Assembly: GCA_034521835.1 (NCBI GenBank)
Contig: JAXHMA010000003.1
Location: 496,001 to 560,000, forward strand
Source of the DNA: JAMQKA01 sp034521835
GTDB taxonomy: Bacteria > Bacteroidota > Rhodothermia > Balneolales > Balneolaceae
Direction of reading: 5' to 3'
Length of the DNA stretch: 64,000 nucleotides
Shown: positions 9,185 through 19,172 of the stretch, piece after piece
Numbering within the stretch: the first letter of the stretch is position 1
Layout: every line of letters starts with the position of its first letter
Notes under the pieces: generated by a model
What the model saw: only the letters and a program-made list of their open reading frames with translations
What the model was told of the DNA's origin: nothing
The model's database searches: none
Program-made: the position numbers and the translations under genes

Positions 9185-10765
9185 ATGGGTGAGCAAACAT
9201 CAGATGAAATAGCTAAAAATGCTGAAGATCAAAGCAAAAATTTAACCTCAGGTGATGGCTCCGGCAATGAACCGGTAGGAACGATAAAATGGCTGGGATT
9301 TTTGGGAGGATTATTCCTTTTCATACTCATGATTTTTTCCAGTTCACCGGAAGGATTAAGTATCGCAGGCTGGCGAACCGCGGCAGTAGCTGTACTGATG
9401 GCCACATGGTGGGTTACCGAGGTAATCCCCATCTCCGGAACGGCATTAATTCCCCTCGTGCTGTTCCCCGTATTGGGCATATCTGACATTGAAACATCAG
9501 CTGCACCCTACGCCGACCCGATGATTTACCTCTTTTTGGGGGGATTTATCATTGCTATTGCCATGCAACGTTGGGATCTGCACCGCAGAATTGCCCTGAA
9601 TATTATAAGGGCGATTGGTTCCAAACCACGTAATATTATCTTTGGATTTATCGTCTCCTCCGCTTTCATGAGCATGTGGGTAAGTAACACCGCCGCCACC
9701 ATGATGATGCTGCCGATCGGACTTTCGGTGATCCAGCTTACTCGAACCAGTGATAATACTCTACAGGAGCAAGCTCAGTACAAAAATTTTGCTGTTGCCC
9801 TGATGTTGGCCATTGCCTATGCCGCTAACGTTGGTGGGCTCGGCACCGTGATCGGAACACCCACGAACGCCCTGATGATTGCTTTCGTGCAGGATGCTTA
9901 CGGCGTGGAAATTAGCTTTGCCCAGTGGATGACGCTTGGGATTCCGGTCGTGATTTTAGGGCTGCCAATCATTTTTTATTCTCTTACCAATATAGCTTTC
10001 CCGATTAAAATTGATAAGCTGCCGGGAGGCCAACAGTATATCGATAGTGAGATGGATCGACTTGGCGAGATAAGTAAACCGGAAAAACTGGTAGCAGGAG
10101 TGTTTGTATTGGTGGCTGTAATGTGGATTACTCGTCCACTTATTGAACAGGTAATTCCGGGACTCTCAGACGCTAGCATCGCAATATTTGGGGCGCTTAT
10201 TATGTTCCTGATTCCGGTAAACCTGAGCAAAGGTCGTTTCCTGATGCGCTGGAAAGACGCCGAGGAAATTCCCTGGGGTGTGCTCATACTGTTCGGAGGC
10301 GGACTTTCACTGGCAGGTGCCATCCAGCGTACCGGTCTTGCGCAATGGGTGGGGGGATACTTTGAAATTCTGGGAGGATGGCCTGTTATCCTGATCATTC
10401 TGATTATTTCACTCATTATTATCATGTTCACAGAGCTGGCCAGTAACTCTGCCACCGCCGCAGCGTTTCTGCCGGTCATCGGGTCCGTGGCGATAAGCAT
10501 TGGGCAGGATCCCCTGCTTTTTGCAGTTCCAGTAACCATGGTCGCAAGCTGTGCCTTTATGCTGCCGGTGGCAACACCGCCGAATGCCATTGTCTATGGT
10601 AGTGGCGTGATGGATATTCCGCAAATGACCAGGGCCGGCCTTGTACTCAATCTCTTTTTCGCCGTATTAATCACCCTGCTTACCTACTTCCTGTTTACCA
10701 TGTTCCTGGGTATCGATATCGGAGTAGTGCCAGAGGGGATCAGTTCACTCTTAATCGGTAGTTAA
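9185..10765 (+). CDS. SLC13/DASS-family sodium-coupled carboxylate transporter
   Basis: Inner-membrane secondary transporter of 526 residues with about 11-12 hydrophobic segments after a hydrophilic 30-residue N-terminus. It belongs to the divalent anion:sodium symporter family. Both sodium/substrate loops are visible: VSNTAATMMMLP near residue 161 and ASNSATAAAFLP near residue 419. Each is followed by a proline-containing partner (GTPTNALM and ATPPNAIVYG). The substrate is probably a di- or monocarboxylate such as succinate, lactate or a uronate derivative. The DUF6807 gene begins only 2 bases after its stop. A 199-base gap upstream makes an independent promoter possible. Confidence 0.9.
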   Translation: MGEQTSDEIAKNAEDQSKNLTSGDGSGNEPVGTIKWLGFLGGLFLFILMIFSSSPEGLSIAGWRTAAVAVLMATWWVTEVIPISGTALIPLVLFPVLGISDIETSAAPYADPMIYLFLGGFIIAIAMQRWDLHRRIALNIIRAIGSKPRNIIFGFIVSSAFMSMWVSNTAATMMMLPIGLSVIQLTRTSDNTLQEQAQYKNFAVALMLAIAYAANVGGLGTVIGTPTNALMIAFVQDAYGVEISFAQWMTLGIPVVILGLPIIFYSLTNIAFPIKIDKLPGGQQYIDSEMDRLGEISKPEKLVAGVFVLVAVMWITRPLIEQVIPGLSDASIAIFGALIMFLIPVNLSKGRFLMRWKDAEEIPWGVLILFGGGLSLAGAIQRTGLAQWVGGYFEILGGWPVILIILIISLIIIMFTELASNSATAAAFLPVIGSVAISIGQDPLLFAVPVTMVASCAFMLPVATPPNAIVYGSGVMDIPQMTRAGLVLNLFFAVLITLLTYFLFTMFLGIDIGVVPEGISSLLIGS

Positions 10766-10767
10766 AT

Positions 10768-11997
10768 ATGCTAGTCAGATTTGTAAACGTATGGGTGGGG
10801 CTGCTGCTTTTGCTGTTGGTACCCACAGCATTTATTCAGGCTCAGCCTGCACAAGAGTACAGAATTACCGCAAGTGCAGGAAACTTCGACCGGATTGAGT
10901 CGATTGCATCATTCACATTTCCACAGGTTGTTGAACCGGGCATATACACCATCGAGGATGGGTCCGGACAGGAAACGGCACTGCAAGTGGACCAGCAAAA
11001 TAGAGGATGGTTTGTGATAGAACGCCTCCAGGCGGGAACATCCAAAACATATACCCTTAATACTTCCTCTCAGCACCCCGGCAATTCCAATCAGGGGATC
11101 TCTCTTACTGAAGAGGAAAATACACTTCAGTTCAACTCTGGTGGGGATGAAGTACTTTCCTTTTATCATAAACAAAACAATCTACCTAAAGGGATGGACG
11201 AAGTATATCGACGTGGAGGATATATTCATCCTGTATATTCACCCAACGGAACACAGTTGACCAACCACCTGGACACCACCGTTCACACGCATCATTACGG
11301 AATCTGGGCGGCGTGGACCAGTACGCAATTTCAGGGACGTACGCCGGATTTCTGGAACATCCAGGATAAAACGGCCGAGGTTGCTCGAGGCGATTCCGTG
11401 GATTTGAAATGGGAGGGTCCGGTGCATGGGGGAATAGTTACAAAAAATTTCCATGTGGATATCTCTGCTCCCGCGCCAGTAGTGGCACTCAATGAAGAGT
11501 GGGAGGTAAGAATTTTCCAAAACAGCGCTGACTATCACCTGTTTGATGTCACCCTTACCCATTCTGCCAATACTTTGCATCCGCTTATACTTCCTCAGTA
11601 TCACTACGGCGGCATGGCATTTCGGGGACATCAGCAATGGAATGATCCCGCAAACGTTACATTCTTAACTTCGGAAGGCCATGGCCGGGACAGTGCAAAT
11701 GAAACAAGGGCACGATGGAGTCACATGGGGGGTGTAGTGGATGGTGCTACCGCGGGCATTGCAGTACTTGGTCATCCTGAAAATTATCGGGCGCCGCAGC
11801 CTATTCGAATCCATCCCCAGACGCCCTATTTTACATACGCCCCGATGCAACTTGGCAATATGGTGATCGAGCCGGGGGATCCTTACATTATGCAATATCG
11901 CTACGTGACATACGACGGTGATCCCGATCCCGAACTGTTAAATCGGCTGTGGAACGATTACGCATATCCACCGGGAATAACGGTGGAAGCCTTGTAA
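10768..11997 (+). CDS. DUF6807 (PmoA-like) exported protein
   Basis: Exported protein of 409 residues. A signal peptide spans about residues 1-25 (hydrophobic core LLLLLLVPTAF, then IQAQ). The body matches the family annotated as PmoA or DUF6807 in Bacteroidota, Planctomycetota and Verrucomicrobiota. Recognisable segments are HTHHYGIWAAWT near residue 172 and LPQYHYGGMAFRG near residue 275. The name PmoA is historical and does not imply methane oxidation. The family is usually found beside polysaccharide-degrading genes and may act in the periplasm on sugar derivatives; its activity is not established here. It is tightly coupled to the SLC13 gene upstream. Confidence 0.8.
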   Translation: MLVRFVNVWVGLLLLLLVPTAFIQAQPAQEYRITASAGNFDRIESIASFTFPQVVEPGIYTIEDGSGQETALQVDQQNRGWFVIERLQAGTSKTYTLNTSSQHPGNSNQGISLTEEENTLQFNSGGDEVLSFYHKQNNLPKGMDEVYRRGGYIHPVYSPNGTQLTNHLDTTVHTHHYGIWAAWTSTQFQGRTPDFWNIQDKTAEVARGDSVDLKWEGPVHGGIVTKNFHVDISAPAPVVALNEEWEVRIFQNSADYHLFDVTLTHSANTLHPLILPQYHYGGMAFRGHQQWNDPANVTFLTSEGHGRDSANETRARWSHMGGVVDGATAGIAVLGHPENYRAPQPIRIHPQTPYFTYAPMQLGNMVIEPGDPYIMQYRYVTYDGDPDPELLNRLWNDYAYPPGITVEAL

Positions 11998-12068
11998 TAG
12001 CTAAAGCTTTATAAAAGAAGAACCCTGCAAATTTCATAGTTTTGATCAGAAGTAATTTCTTAACGAAT

Positions 12069-14860
12069 ATGTACAAATCAACTTTTCCTTTCTCTGCTTC
12101 CTTAAAATATGCATGCCTTGCTGGAATAATCGGGCTTTTTGTTGGGTGTGGCCAAACGAATGATTATGAGGTGTTAAATGAGCAAACCTTTAATCCGGAT
12201 AGCATCGATCATTTTGTGGAACCGGATTTTCCCTTTATAACGACTTCGATTGATGCCCGAAAGCTTGGGCCCGGTTTCCCCTCCGACAATGTAACTACAC
12301 GCTGCCTGGCATTGCAGCTGGGCAACGAAGCCTATGCCTGCTTTGATACCGATATGCTTCGATGGTCAGTGGCCTGGACCGGAGATTTTCTGCCGATGGT
12401 CACCATGGCACAGGTCTCCTATCGTGACTTTCACAATAAAAGTAATGAGTTCCCGGTAGTATTGGGAGATCCCCAGGTGGCTACCGGTTTGTATCCAGGA
12501 TGGTCTGCGGGTGCACCCCAATTTAGTGATCCACGTCCGCCATCGCCCGGTCCTGACTTGCCCTCATGGGGCCCAATCCCTGCTGAAATGGGGCGATGGA
12601 ATGGTGTACATGTTGAAGGAAAAGAAGCTGTGTTGTCATATACCGTAAGTGGTACTGAAATTTTGGAAAAGCCCGGTAGCATTACTTCTGAAACTAATAC
12701 TGCTTTTACACGGACATTTACCATCAGCCAGCCCCAACAGGAGCTTTCGCTGGTTGCTGCGGAGCGCCAGAATGGCGTTAAAAGTGAAGTCCAGGAGAAT
12801 ATTGCGATGTTGTATCACGGGACAGATGGAGATTCAGTTACTGTTGTGGGCTTGGCTGATTCAGCGAATGCCGAGCTGCAGGTTATTGATAACCGGTATG
12901 TTACGATGCAGGTATCTTCTTCAAACCAGGAGCTTACAAATACGCTGCTTATCTGGAGCGGTTCCGCGCAAAACATCGATAATTTTAAGGAGATGTTAAG
13001 CAGCGTAGAAACCCAGATTCCTGACGTTTCTGATGGAGGAGAACCGCATTGGGAGCAAACCGTCCACACCCAGGGACAGATAGCCCCGGATACCTCGGCA
13101 TTTGTTACTGACAAGCTAACTCTTCCTATTCCCAATCACTGGAATCGTAATGTACGTGCTGTAGATATTGATTTTTTCGATGGTAACCGGGCCGCGATTG
13201 TAACATTTGAAGGTGACGTCTGGACAGTTGAGGGAATTGACCAGGATCTTTCCGACATGGAATGGAATCGATTTGCCTCTGGCCTGTATGACCCTCAGAG
13301 CATCGCCGTTAGGGACGGAAAAATTTACGTGTTTGGTCGGGAAGGTATCGTCCGTTTCCACGATTTGAATAATGACGGGGAGGCCGACTACTACGAAAAC
13401 TTCTCCAACGGGATGGCCCAGTCAATGGAAACACGTGAATGGCCCGGCAGCATGGTTCCAGCTCCAGATGGCGGTTTTTATGTAAGCAAGGGGTCTGCTG
13501 GTGCTAACGGCCCGCAATTCGCTCCTGTCGCCATGACGGGTTTTCGCTATGGTTCGCGTCACAGTGGATCGGTGCTCAAAGTTTCTGCCGATGGTCGTAC
13601 AGTTACACCGATCGCCGACGGATTGCGAATGCCGTATCTTGGAATTCATCCGGAAACCGGCCTGCTCACCGCTTCAGATCAGCAAGGTAATTTTGTGCCT
13701 TCTTCGCCGATTCACATCATAGAAGAAGGTGATTATTTCGGTGTACCTGTTTCTAAACATCTAAATCCTGATGCGGATATAACCCAACCTTTGCACTGGT
13801 TTCCCCACCGGGTAGATCCATCAGGTGCGGGACAGACCTGGATCACCAGCGACCAGATGGGACCATTGAATGGCAAACTGGTTCATTTGTCTTACGGACG
13901 ACCGGGCTTGTTTAGCATCTTGTTCGACAGCACAGATAACGCGGTTCAAGGAGCTGCTTCGGTAATTCCAGCCAGGTATACGGCCCCAACTATGAAGGGG
14001 GCTGTCAATCCTGGTGATGGTAAGCTCTACATTACGGGCTTCTCTCTTTGGGGAGTGAATACAGAAGAAATCAGCGCTATCTTGCGCGTGCGCCATACCG
14101 GACAGCCGGCCTATATGCCTGATGAGTTTAAAGTACGCAATGGCGGTGTAATGATCCGTTTTACCGAGGAACTTAGATGAAGAAGCAGTAACGAATCCTG
14201 CAAATTACCAGGTAAAACGCTGGAACTACAAGCGAACAGAAAATTATGGTTCGGGGCACTATAAGCTGAATGGCTCACCAGGGGAAGAACTTCTGCCCGT
14301 GTTTTCCTCACACCTGTCAGAAGATGGAAAAGGCATATTCCTGGTAATTCCGGATATACAGGAAACGATGCAGATGCAGGTGGATTATAGCATCCAATCA
14401 AGTGATGGTACGGCCATCGATGATCAGCTTTGGTTTTCCGTGCACGATGTGCAGGAGCCAAACTTGGCTGCCTACGGGTTTCCCAATCTCAATATTGATG
14501 AACTTGCTATGGAATCCGCGGCGACCAGTGTTACAGAACAGGAGGAGCAACCGCCCACAGTCGAGCGGGGCAGAGAGTTGTTCAGGCAGACGGGATGCAT
14601 CGAGCTGCCACTCCATCGATGGAAATGAGCAGGGATATTACGGTCCCACGATGCAGGGTTTGTTTGGTTCTCAACGGCAATTTGTGGATACCACCCAAAC
14701 CGTTGCCGACGAAGCCTACATCAAAGAATCAATTCTCCAACCTGAAGTCCGCGTGGTTGAGGGATTTGGACAGGAGATGCCATCATTTATAGGAATTCTC
14801 TCAGAAAACGAGATCCAGTCAATTACAATGTATATCAAATCACTCTCAGAGCAGGAATAA
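12069..14860 (+). pseudogene. DUF6797-type lipoprotein with C-terminal cytochrome c domain, two frameshifts
   Basis: Large exported protein of about 930 residues when repaired. The frame is open from 12042, but the ATG at 12069 gives a good lipoprotein signal (hydrophobic core, then FVGC). The first third resembles DUF6797, the middle resembles a PQQ-dehydrogenase-like beta-propeller, and the end is a class I cytochrome c. Two single-base insertions break it. One near 14172 has an extra T. The other near 14604 has an extra C inside the haem site; removing it restores CIECHS, a proper CxxCH motif. Likely a periplasmic redox protein acting on sugars, co-localised with DUF6807. It may be intact in the organism. 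Confidence 0.75.
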
Positions 14861-14966
14861 CACTATATGCGGATCATTTTTTACTTGATTCAAATTCACA
14901 AAAAAGGGATGTAGGTTTTTAATTAACATTAGCTTTGACCTTTGAAAATAAATAGGGATGGGGTAG

Positions 14967-16090
14967 ATGGGGAAAATTGACAACTCACTGCTGGACAAGT
15001 ACGGACGCCTGCTCTCACTCGATTTTTACAGGGGTATAACCATGTTTCTGCTGGTAGCTGAAGGAGCTGGTTTGTGGTTTGCTGTGGTTGACCCATACTT
15101 CGAAGGAAGCATCATTAGTACCATCGGAACCCAGTTTCATCACCACCCATGGAATGGTCTCCCGATTTTGGGATTTGGTTCAGCCTTTCTTCATGTTCAT
15201 CGTCGGAGTGGCTATGCCGATTTCATTTGGGAAACGGTGGGCGCGCGGTGATTCTTGGGGAACAACCTTCAAACATGCCATTAATCGATCTTTTGTACTG
15301 CTCGCGCTGGGATTAACGCTGCACTGCGTGTATGCCGGTGAGCTGGTCTTTGAACTGTGGAACGTCCTCTCACAACTTTCCTTTACCTACCTTTTGGCTT
15401 TCCTGATTATGCGCAAAAGCTGGAAATTTCAGATCGGTTTTTCTATTGGGTTGTTGGTTTTGACGGAGTTACTCTACCGGCTTTGGTCGGTTGATGGTTT
15501 CAGCCAGCCTTTTATCCCGGACAAAAACTTTGGTTCCTGGCTGGATCTTGTATTAATGGGAAAGTTCAGCGGCGGGCACTGGGTGGCAGTAAATGCTATT
15601 CCAACAGCGGCTCATACTATTTTGGGGGGTAGTGGCCGGGCAGTTATTAATCAGCCATCGGGAAACAACAGATAAAATTAAAATACTTCTCATTTTTGGT
15701 GTCAGTCTCGTTATACTGGGTTATGCTTTAAACCCGATCACCCCCATTATCAAACGTATTGCAACGACCTCTTTTACCATCGTATCTGGTGGATGGTGTT
15801 TGCTGGCACTAGCTGGTTCATTCTATGTTTTTGATGTGAAAAAAATATCTACAAATACGGGTCGATTTTTTGCAATTGTGGGTATGAATCCACTGTTTAT
15901 CTATCTTTTCAGTGAGCTTGGCGGTGTGGACTGGTTCTATGAAATGGTTGAGGTATTTACCTCGGGGCCACTTGCTGTATTATCTGTTCCGGATGCCTGG
16001 ATCGGGATAGTAACATCCCTTATCGTATTGGCATTAATGTGGTATCTGACTTATTTCCTGTATAAACGCAAAATATTTATTTCCATATAA
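14967..16090 (+). pseudogene. DUF5009 / heparan-alpha-glucosaminide acetyltransferase-like membrane protein, two frameshifts
   Basis: Integral membrane acyltransferase-like protein of about 374 residues when repaired. It begins MGKIDNSLLDKYGRLLSLDF and continues with YRGITMFLLVAEG, a typical N-terminus of this family. A conserved FWDLVQPFFMFIVGVAMP segment lies in the second frame. Two single-base insertions are visible: an extra C in a CCC run near 15167 and an extra T in a TTTT run near 15617. Correcting both gives a continuous multi-spanning protein ending at 16090. Family members transfer acetyl groups from cytoplasmic acetyl-CoA across the membrane to sugars. It closes the polysaccharide block. 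Confidence 0.75.
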
Positions 16091-16287
16091 ACGCTCGGTA
16101 TCTTGAGAATAGGCGGCCCGGCAACAGATCGGTTCGGCACTCTTCTTCGGGGATTATCTCTTCATTCCATTTTTCCGAGAGATGTAAAAAAGGTCAGGCA
16201 GTAAGCCCATTCTATTTTTCCATTCATTGATCTATTCTTATTTAGTAAATTCCATGTAAATGCAAAAAGAATGCTAGTTTTTACGTT

Positions 16288-17670
16288 ATGAGCGCACAAA
16301 ATCCACGCATCCAGTTGCCGGATGAGTACCCCAACGACCCGTTTCTAGAGAAGTTGTTTCAACGGATTAACAGCTCTCGAGAAAACTTTATCATCACGGG
16401 AAAAGCGGGTACCGGCAAATCTACCTTCCTGCACTATCTGGCTGAAAATGCTATAAAAAGCTCGCTTGTGACAGCCTTTTCAGGTATTGCGGCTATCAAT
16501 GTGGGTGGAATGACACTCCACTCGCTATTCCTGTTTCCGTTCAAACCGATGTTGCCGAATGATGATTCTATCAAGGAGTTCCGTTCGGGCAGTCAGCGTC
16601 AACGCCTGCTGGAAAAAGTGGATATGATTATCATCGATGAGCTTTCCATGCTCCGTTCGGATGTATTTCAGGCTATTGACCATTCGCTGCGACTGAACAC
16701 CGGCAATAGATATCAGCCGTTCGGAGGCAAGCAGCTGGTATTGTTTGGTGATATTTTTCAGTTGCCGCCGGTGGTCCAAAACGATCCGGTGGAGCAGGAT
16801 ATATTTTCCAATAGTTACGATTCGGAATATTTTTTTGATGCACCCGTATTTGAGGAAGCGGATTTTAACTTTGTGGAGATGTTCAAAGTGTACCGGCAGG
16901 AGGATACGGCCTTTGTTCACCTGCTGAACAGGGTCCGAACCGGGCTGGTTGATCAGCGGCACTTGGAGCAGCTGAACAAGCGCTACGCCCCAGGTTACCT
17001 TCCGGGGAAAGAAGATTATGTCGTGACGCTCACCACCACCAACCGCGTGGCCAATAACGAAAACAATCGGCGGCTGGAACTTATCGACGAACCATCCTAC
17101 CGCTACCACGCCGAGCTGGAGGGAGAGTTTCCCAAAGATCGTTTTCCGACTGATCAGGTATTGGAGTTGAAGGAGGGGGCACAGGTCATTTTTATCAAAA
17201 ATGATCTTGAAGGCCGGCGGTGGGTGAATGGCTCAATCGCCAAGATAGAACACTTGGAAAAAGACTCAATTTCCGTCCGCCTGGAAAATGGAGAAATCCA
17301 CGAGCTGGGGAAAGAAACATGGCATAATATCAAATACAAATACAACAAACGCAGAAACAGGGTGGAGGAGGAAGTCAAGGGAAGCTTCATCCAGTATCCT
17401 GTTAAGCTGGCCTGGGCTATGACTATCCACAAAAGCCAGGGGCTTACGTTTGACCAGGTATTTCTTGACCTTGGAAGGGGCGCATTTGTCAACGGTCAGC
17501 TGTATGTGGGTCTGAGCCGTTGCACCAGTTTTAACGGGCTCTACCTTAAGAAAAAAATCACCAGGAATGATATTATCAAGGATCCCCGCCTGCTGAATTT
17601 CTACAAAAAACAGCGCGAAAAAGCCGCCCGGGAAAGCGACCTCATGGATATTCAAAAAAGGCAAAATTGA
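16288..17670 (+). CDS. PIF1/RecD2-like superfamily 1 DNA helicase
   Basis: ATP-dependent 5'-to-3' DNA helicase of 460 residues, cytoplasmic. The Walker A motif is GKAGTGKST (about residues 37-45) and the Walker B region is MIIIDELSML (about residue 112). The C-terminal motifs are those of the PIF1/RecD group: MTIHKSQGLTFDQV near residue 379 and LYVGLSRC near residue 406. PIF1-like helicases of this size are common in Bacteroidota and help replication and recombination at structured DNA. It stands alone on the + strand, with 197 bases upstream containing no recognisable gene. Confidence 0.9.
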   Translation: MSAQNPRIQLPDEYPNDPFLEKLFQRINSSRENFIITGKAGTGKSTFLHYLAENAIKSSLVTAFSGIAAINVGGMTLHSLFLFPFKPMLPNDDSIKEFRSGSQRQRLLEKVDMIIIDELSMLRSDVFQAIDHSLRLNTGNRYQPFGGKQLVLFGDIFQLPPVVQNDPVEQDIFSNSYDSEYFFDAPVFEEADFNFVEMFKVYRQEDTAFVHLLNRVRTGLVDQRHLEQLNKRYAPGYLPGKEDYVVTLTTTNRVANNENNRRLELIDEPSYRYHAELEGEFPKDRFPTDQVLELKEGAQVIFIKNDLEGRRWVNGSIAKIEHLEKDSISVRLENGEIHELGKETWHNIKYKYNKRRNRVEEEVKGSFIQYPVKLAWAMTIHKSQGLTFDQVFLDLGRGAFVNGQLYVGLSRCTSFNGLYLKKKITRNDIIKDPRLLNFYKKQREKAARESDLMDIQKRQN

Positions 17671-17782
17671 AAAAAGTGGTAGTTTGAAGCTTCTCTGTGT
17701 AACTTACATATAAATAATTGTGATGATCAGCACCCCGGTCTTCAAAGGCCGAAACAAAATTACAGGAATTCAGAGAGGTTTT

Positions 17783-18175
17783 ATGGAAAGAGTTAATATT
17801 TCCTCGGAAACGAGATGGGAACAACTGGTAGGCTATTCCCGAGCCGTCCGCAAGGGAAACCACGTGTATGTATCGGGAACTACGGCTACCGATGAGAACG
17901 GTCAAATTGTCGGAAAGGATGATCCCTATCGACAAACCGTCCAGATCATCAATAATATTGATCATGCACTCAGAAGGGTAGATGCGACACTTGAAGACGT
18001 GGTGCGAACGCGGATCTATGTGACCAACATAGATCAGTGGGAAATGATCGGTCGCGCGCACGGCATGTTTTTCGATGAGATTCGCCCCGTCACCAGCATG
18101 GTAGAGGTTAGCCGGCTAATTGATCCCGATATGCTGGTGGAAATTGAAGTGGTAGCCCTTGTGGATGAAGAGTAA
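17783..18175 (+). CDS. RidA-family (YjgF/YER057c) protein
   Basis: Small cytoplasmic protein of the RidA family; true RidA members hydrolyse reactive enamines and imines. The start at 17783 is chosen over an upstream in-frame ATG at 17720. It has an AGAGAGG ribosome-binding sequence a few bases ahead and gives the normal family length of about 130 residues. Typical segments are GNHVYVSGTTA (about residue 26), ATLEDVVRTRIYVT and RPVTSMVEVSRL, the last containing the arginine used for carboxylate binding. The gene is monocistronic. Confidence 0.9.
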   Translation: MERVNISSETRWEQLVGYSRAVRKGNHVYVSGTTATDENGQIVGKDDPYRQTVQIINNIDHALRRVDATLEDVVRTRIYVTNIDQWEMIGRAHGMFFDEIRPVTSMVEVSRLIDPDMLVEIEVVALVDEE

Positions 18176-18261
18176 GCATCAGTACTTAAACCTGCCTCCC
18201 AAAAAACTCCACATGGAAAAGGCTTCCGATTTTTAAAGTACAACCTGCCTATTATTTTTAT

Positions 18262-18325
18262 TTAACCAAGTAGTTGAATATAATTATATTATTGCTTAAT
18301 ATTTAACCTGATGGTTGAATATAAT
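18262..18325. promoter_or_regulatory. Duplicated operator/promoter upstream of the ArsR gene
   Basis: Two near-identical 22-base blocks start at 18262 and 18303, 41 bases apart. Each reads TTAACC, four to six variable bases, then GTTGAATATAAT. The second contains the inverted repeat AACC-TGAT-GGTT and the first a weaker version. Each block also contains TATAAT, so an autoregulatory ArsR repressor bound here would cover the promoter. The 41-base spacing is close to four helical turns. Assignment as operator is an inference from position and symmetry. Confidence 0.5.
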
Positions 18326-18326
18326 A

Positions 18327-18653
18327 ATGAAATACTTGATTCTACTCTCCAAGGCACTGGCTGACAGCACGCGTCGTGACATCCTTTTGCGCTTGGCGAA
18401 AGAAGAGCACACGGTTAATGAAATTGCTGATCCGTATAAAATGTCGCTGGCCGCTGTATCAAAACATCTGAAAGTGCTGGAGCAAGCCAACCTGATCATC
18501 AAGAAAAAAGAGGGCCGAAGCTACCGGTGTCGGATGAATTACGAACCGATGATCCCAGTTTTAGACCTGATCAAAAAGTACCGGGAATTCTGGGAGAGCC
18601 GGATGGATGAGCTGGAGCAGTTCATTGAGAAAAGCAAGAATAACGATTCGTAA
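18327..18653 (+). CDS. ArsR-family winged-helix repressor
   Basis: DNA-binding regulator of 108 residues. The ATG at 18327 is preferred over a TTG 12 bases earlier. The winged helix runs over about residues 5-75: LADSTRRDILLRL, then the recognition helix in MSLAAVSKHLKVLEQANLI. No metal-binding CxC is present, so this is the non-metal subtype that pairs with SRPBCC proteins. The SRPBCC gene follows after 48 bases. Two repeated blocks just upstream probably are its own operator. Confidence 0.9.
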   Translation: MKYLILLSKALADSTRRDILLRLAKEEHTVNEIADPYKMSLAAVSKHLKVLEQANLIIKKKEGRSYRCRMNYEPMIPVLDLIKKYREFWESRMDELEQFIEKSKNNDS

Positions 18654-18701
18654 GTACAAAAAGGTTCAGACAATTAAGTCAAGATAAAAGGGATAAAAAC
18701 C

Positions 18702-19136
18702 ATGTCAGATAACAATAATAAGTTAACCGTTAAAAGAGTGATTAATGCCGACAGAAAGACTGTTTTTGAGGCATTAACAAATAGTACCATTATGCAAAAA
18801 TGGTTTTATGCCGGTGCGGACGGGTGGTCGGCTACTGTAAAGAATGACCCCGTGGTAGGGGGATCTTACCAGATTGATATGCATGGCCAGAATGAGACCT
18901 ACAGCCACGAAGGCGAGTACAAAGAGATTGTCCCGAATGAGAAACTGGTCTTTACATGGAACTCAAAGGCAGTTCAGGATACACTGGTCACCATAACACT
19001 GACAGAAGTTAAAAAGAATACCGAGGTGACGTTAACCCACGAATTCCTGCCTAATGCGGAAATGAAAGAGAATCACACCAAAGGCTGGACACAAATACTC
19101 ACTCACCTCGACAATACTATTGCTGCAAAAGTGTAG
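18702..19136 (+). CDS. SRPBCC / AHSA1-type ligand-binding protein
   Basis: Cytoplasmic START-like (SRPBCC) protein of 144 residues in the activator-of-Hsp90 homology 1 group. It starts TVKRVINADRKTVFEALTN and contains MQKWFYAGADGW, EGEYKEIVPNEKLVFTW and the closing helix HTKGWTQILTHLDN, all normal for the family. ArsR-SRPBCC pairs are frequent in bacteria; the SRPBCC protein is thought to bind a hydrophobic ligand. The two genes form a bicistronic unit that converges on the Usp gene with only 36 bases between stop codons. Confidence 0.88.
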   Translation: MSDNNNKLTVKRVINADRKTVFEALTNSTIMQKWFYAGADGWSATVKNDPVVGGSYQIDMHGQNETYSHEGEYKEIVPNEKLVFTWNSKAVQDTLVTITLTEVKKNTEVTLTHEFLPNAEMKENHTKGWTQILTHLDNTIAAKV

Positions 19137-19172
19137 GAAGCGATAGAATATTTCCTCTTCCTGCTATTTCGG

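Noticed and set aside
10768..11997. Methane oxidation role suggested by the name PmoA
   Set aside because: The DUF6807 family is not related to the particulate methane monooxygenase, and the neighbours are sugar-acid genes.
16525..17109. 194-codon minus-strand frame opposite the PIF1-like helicase
   Set aside because: It is the shadow of a clear helicase reading frame, and its translation is low in normal protein features.
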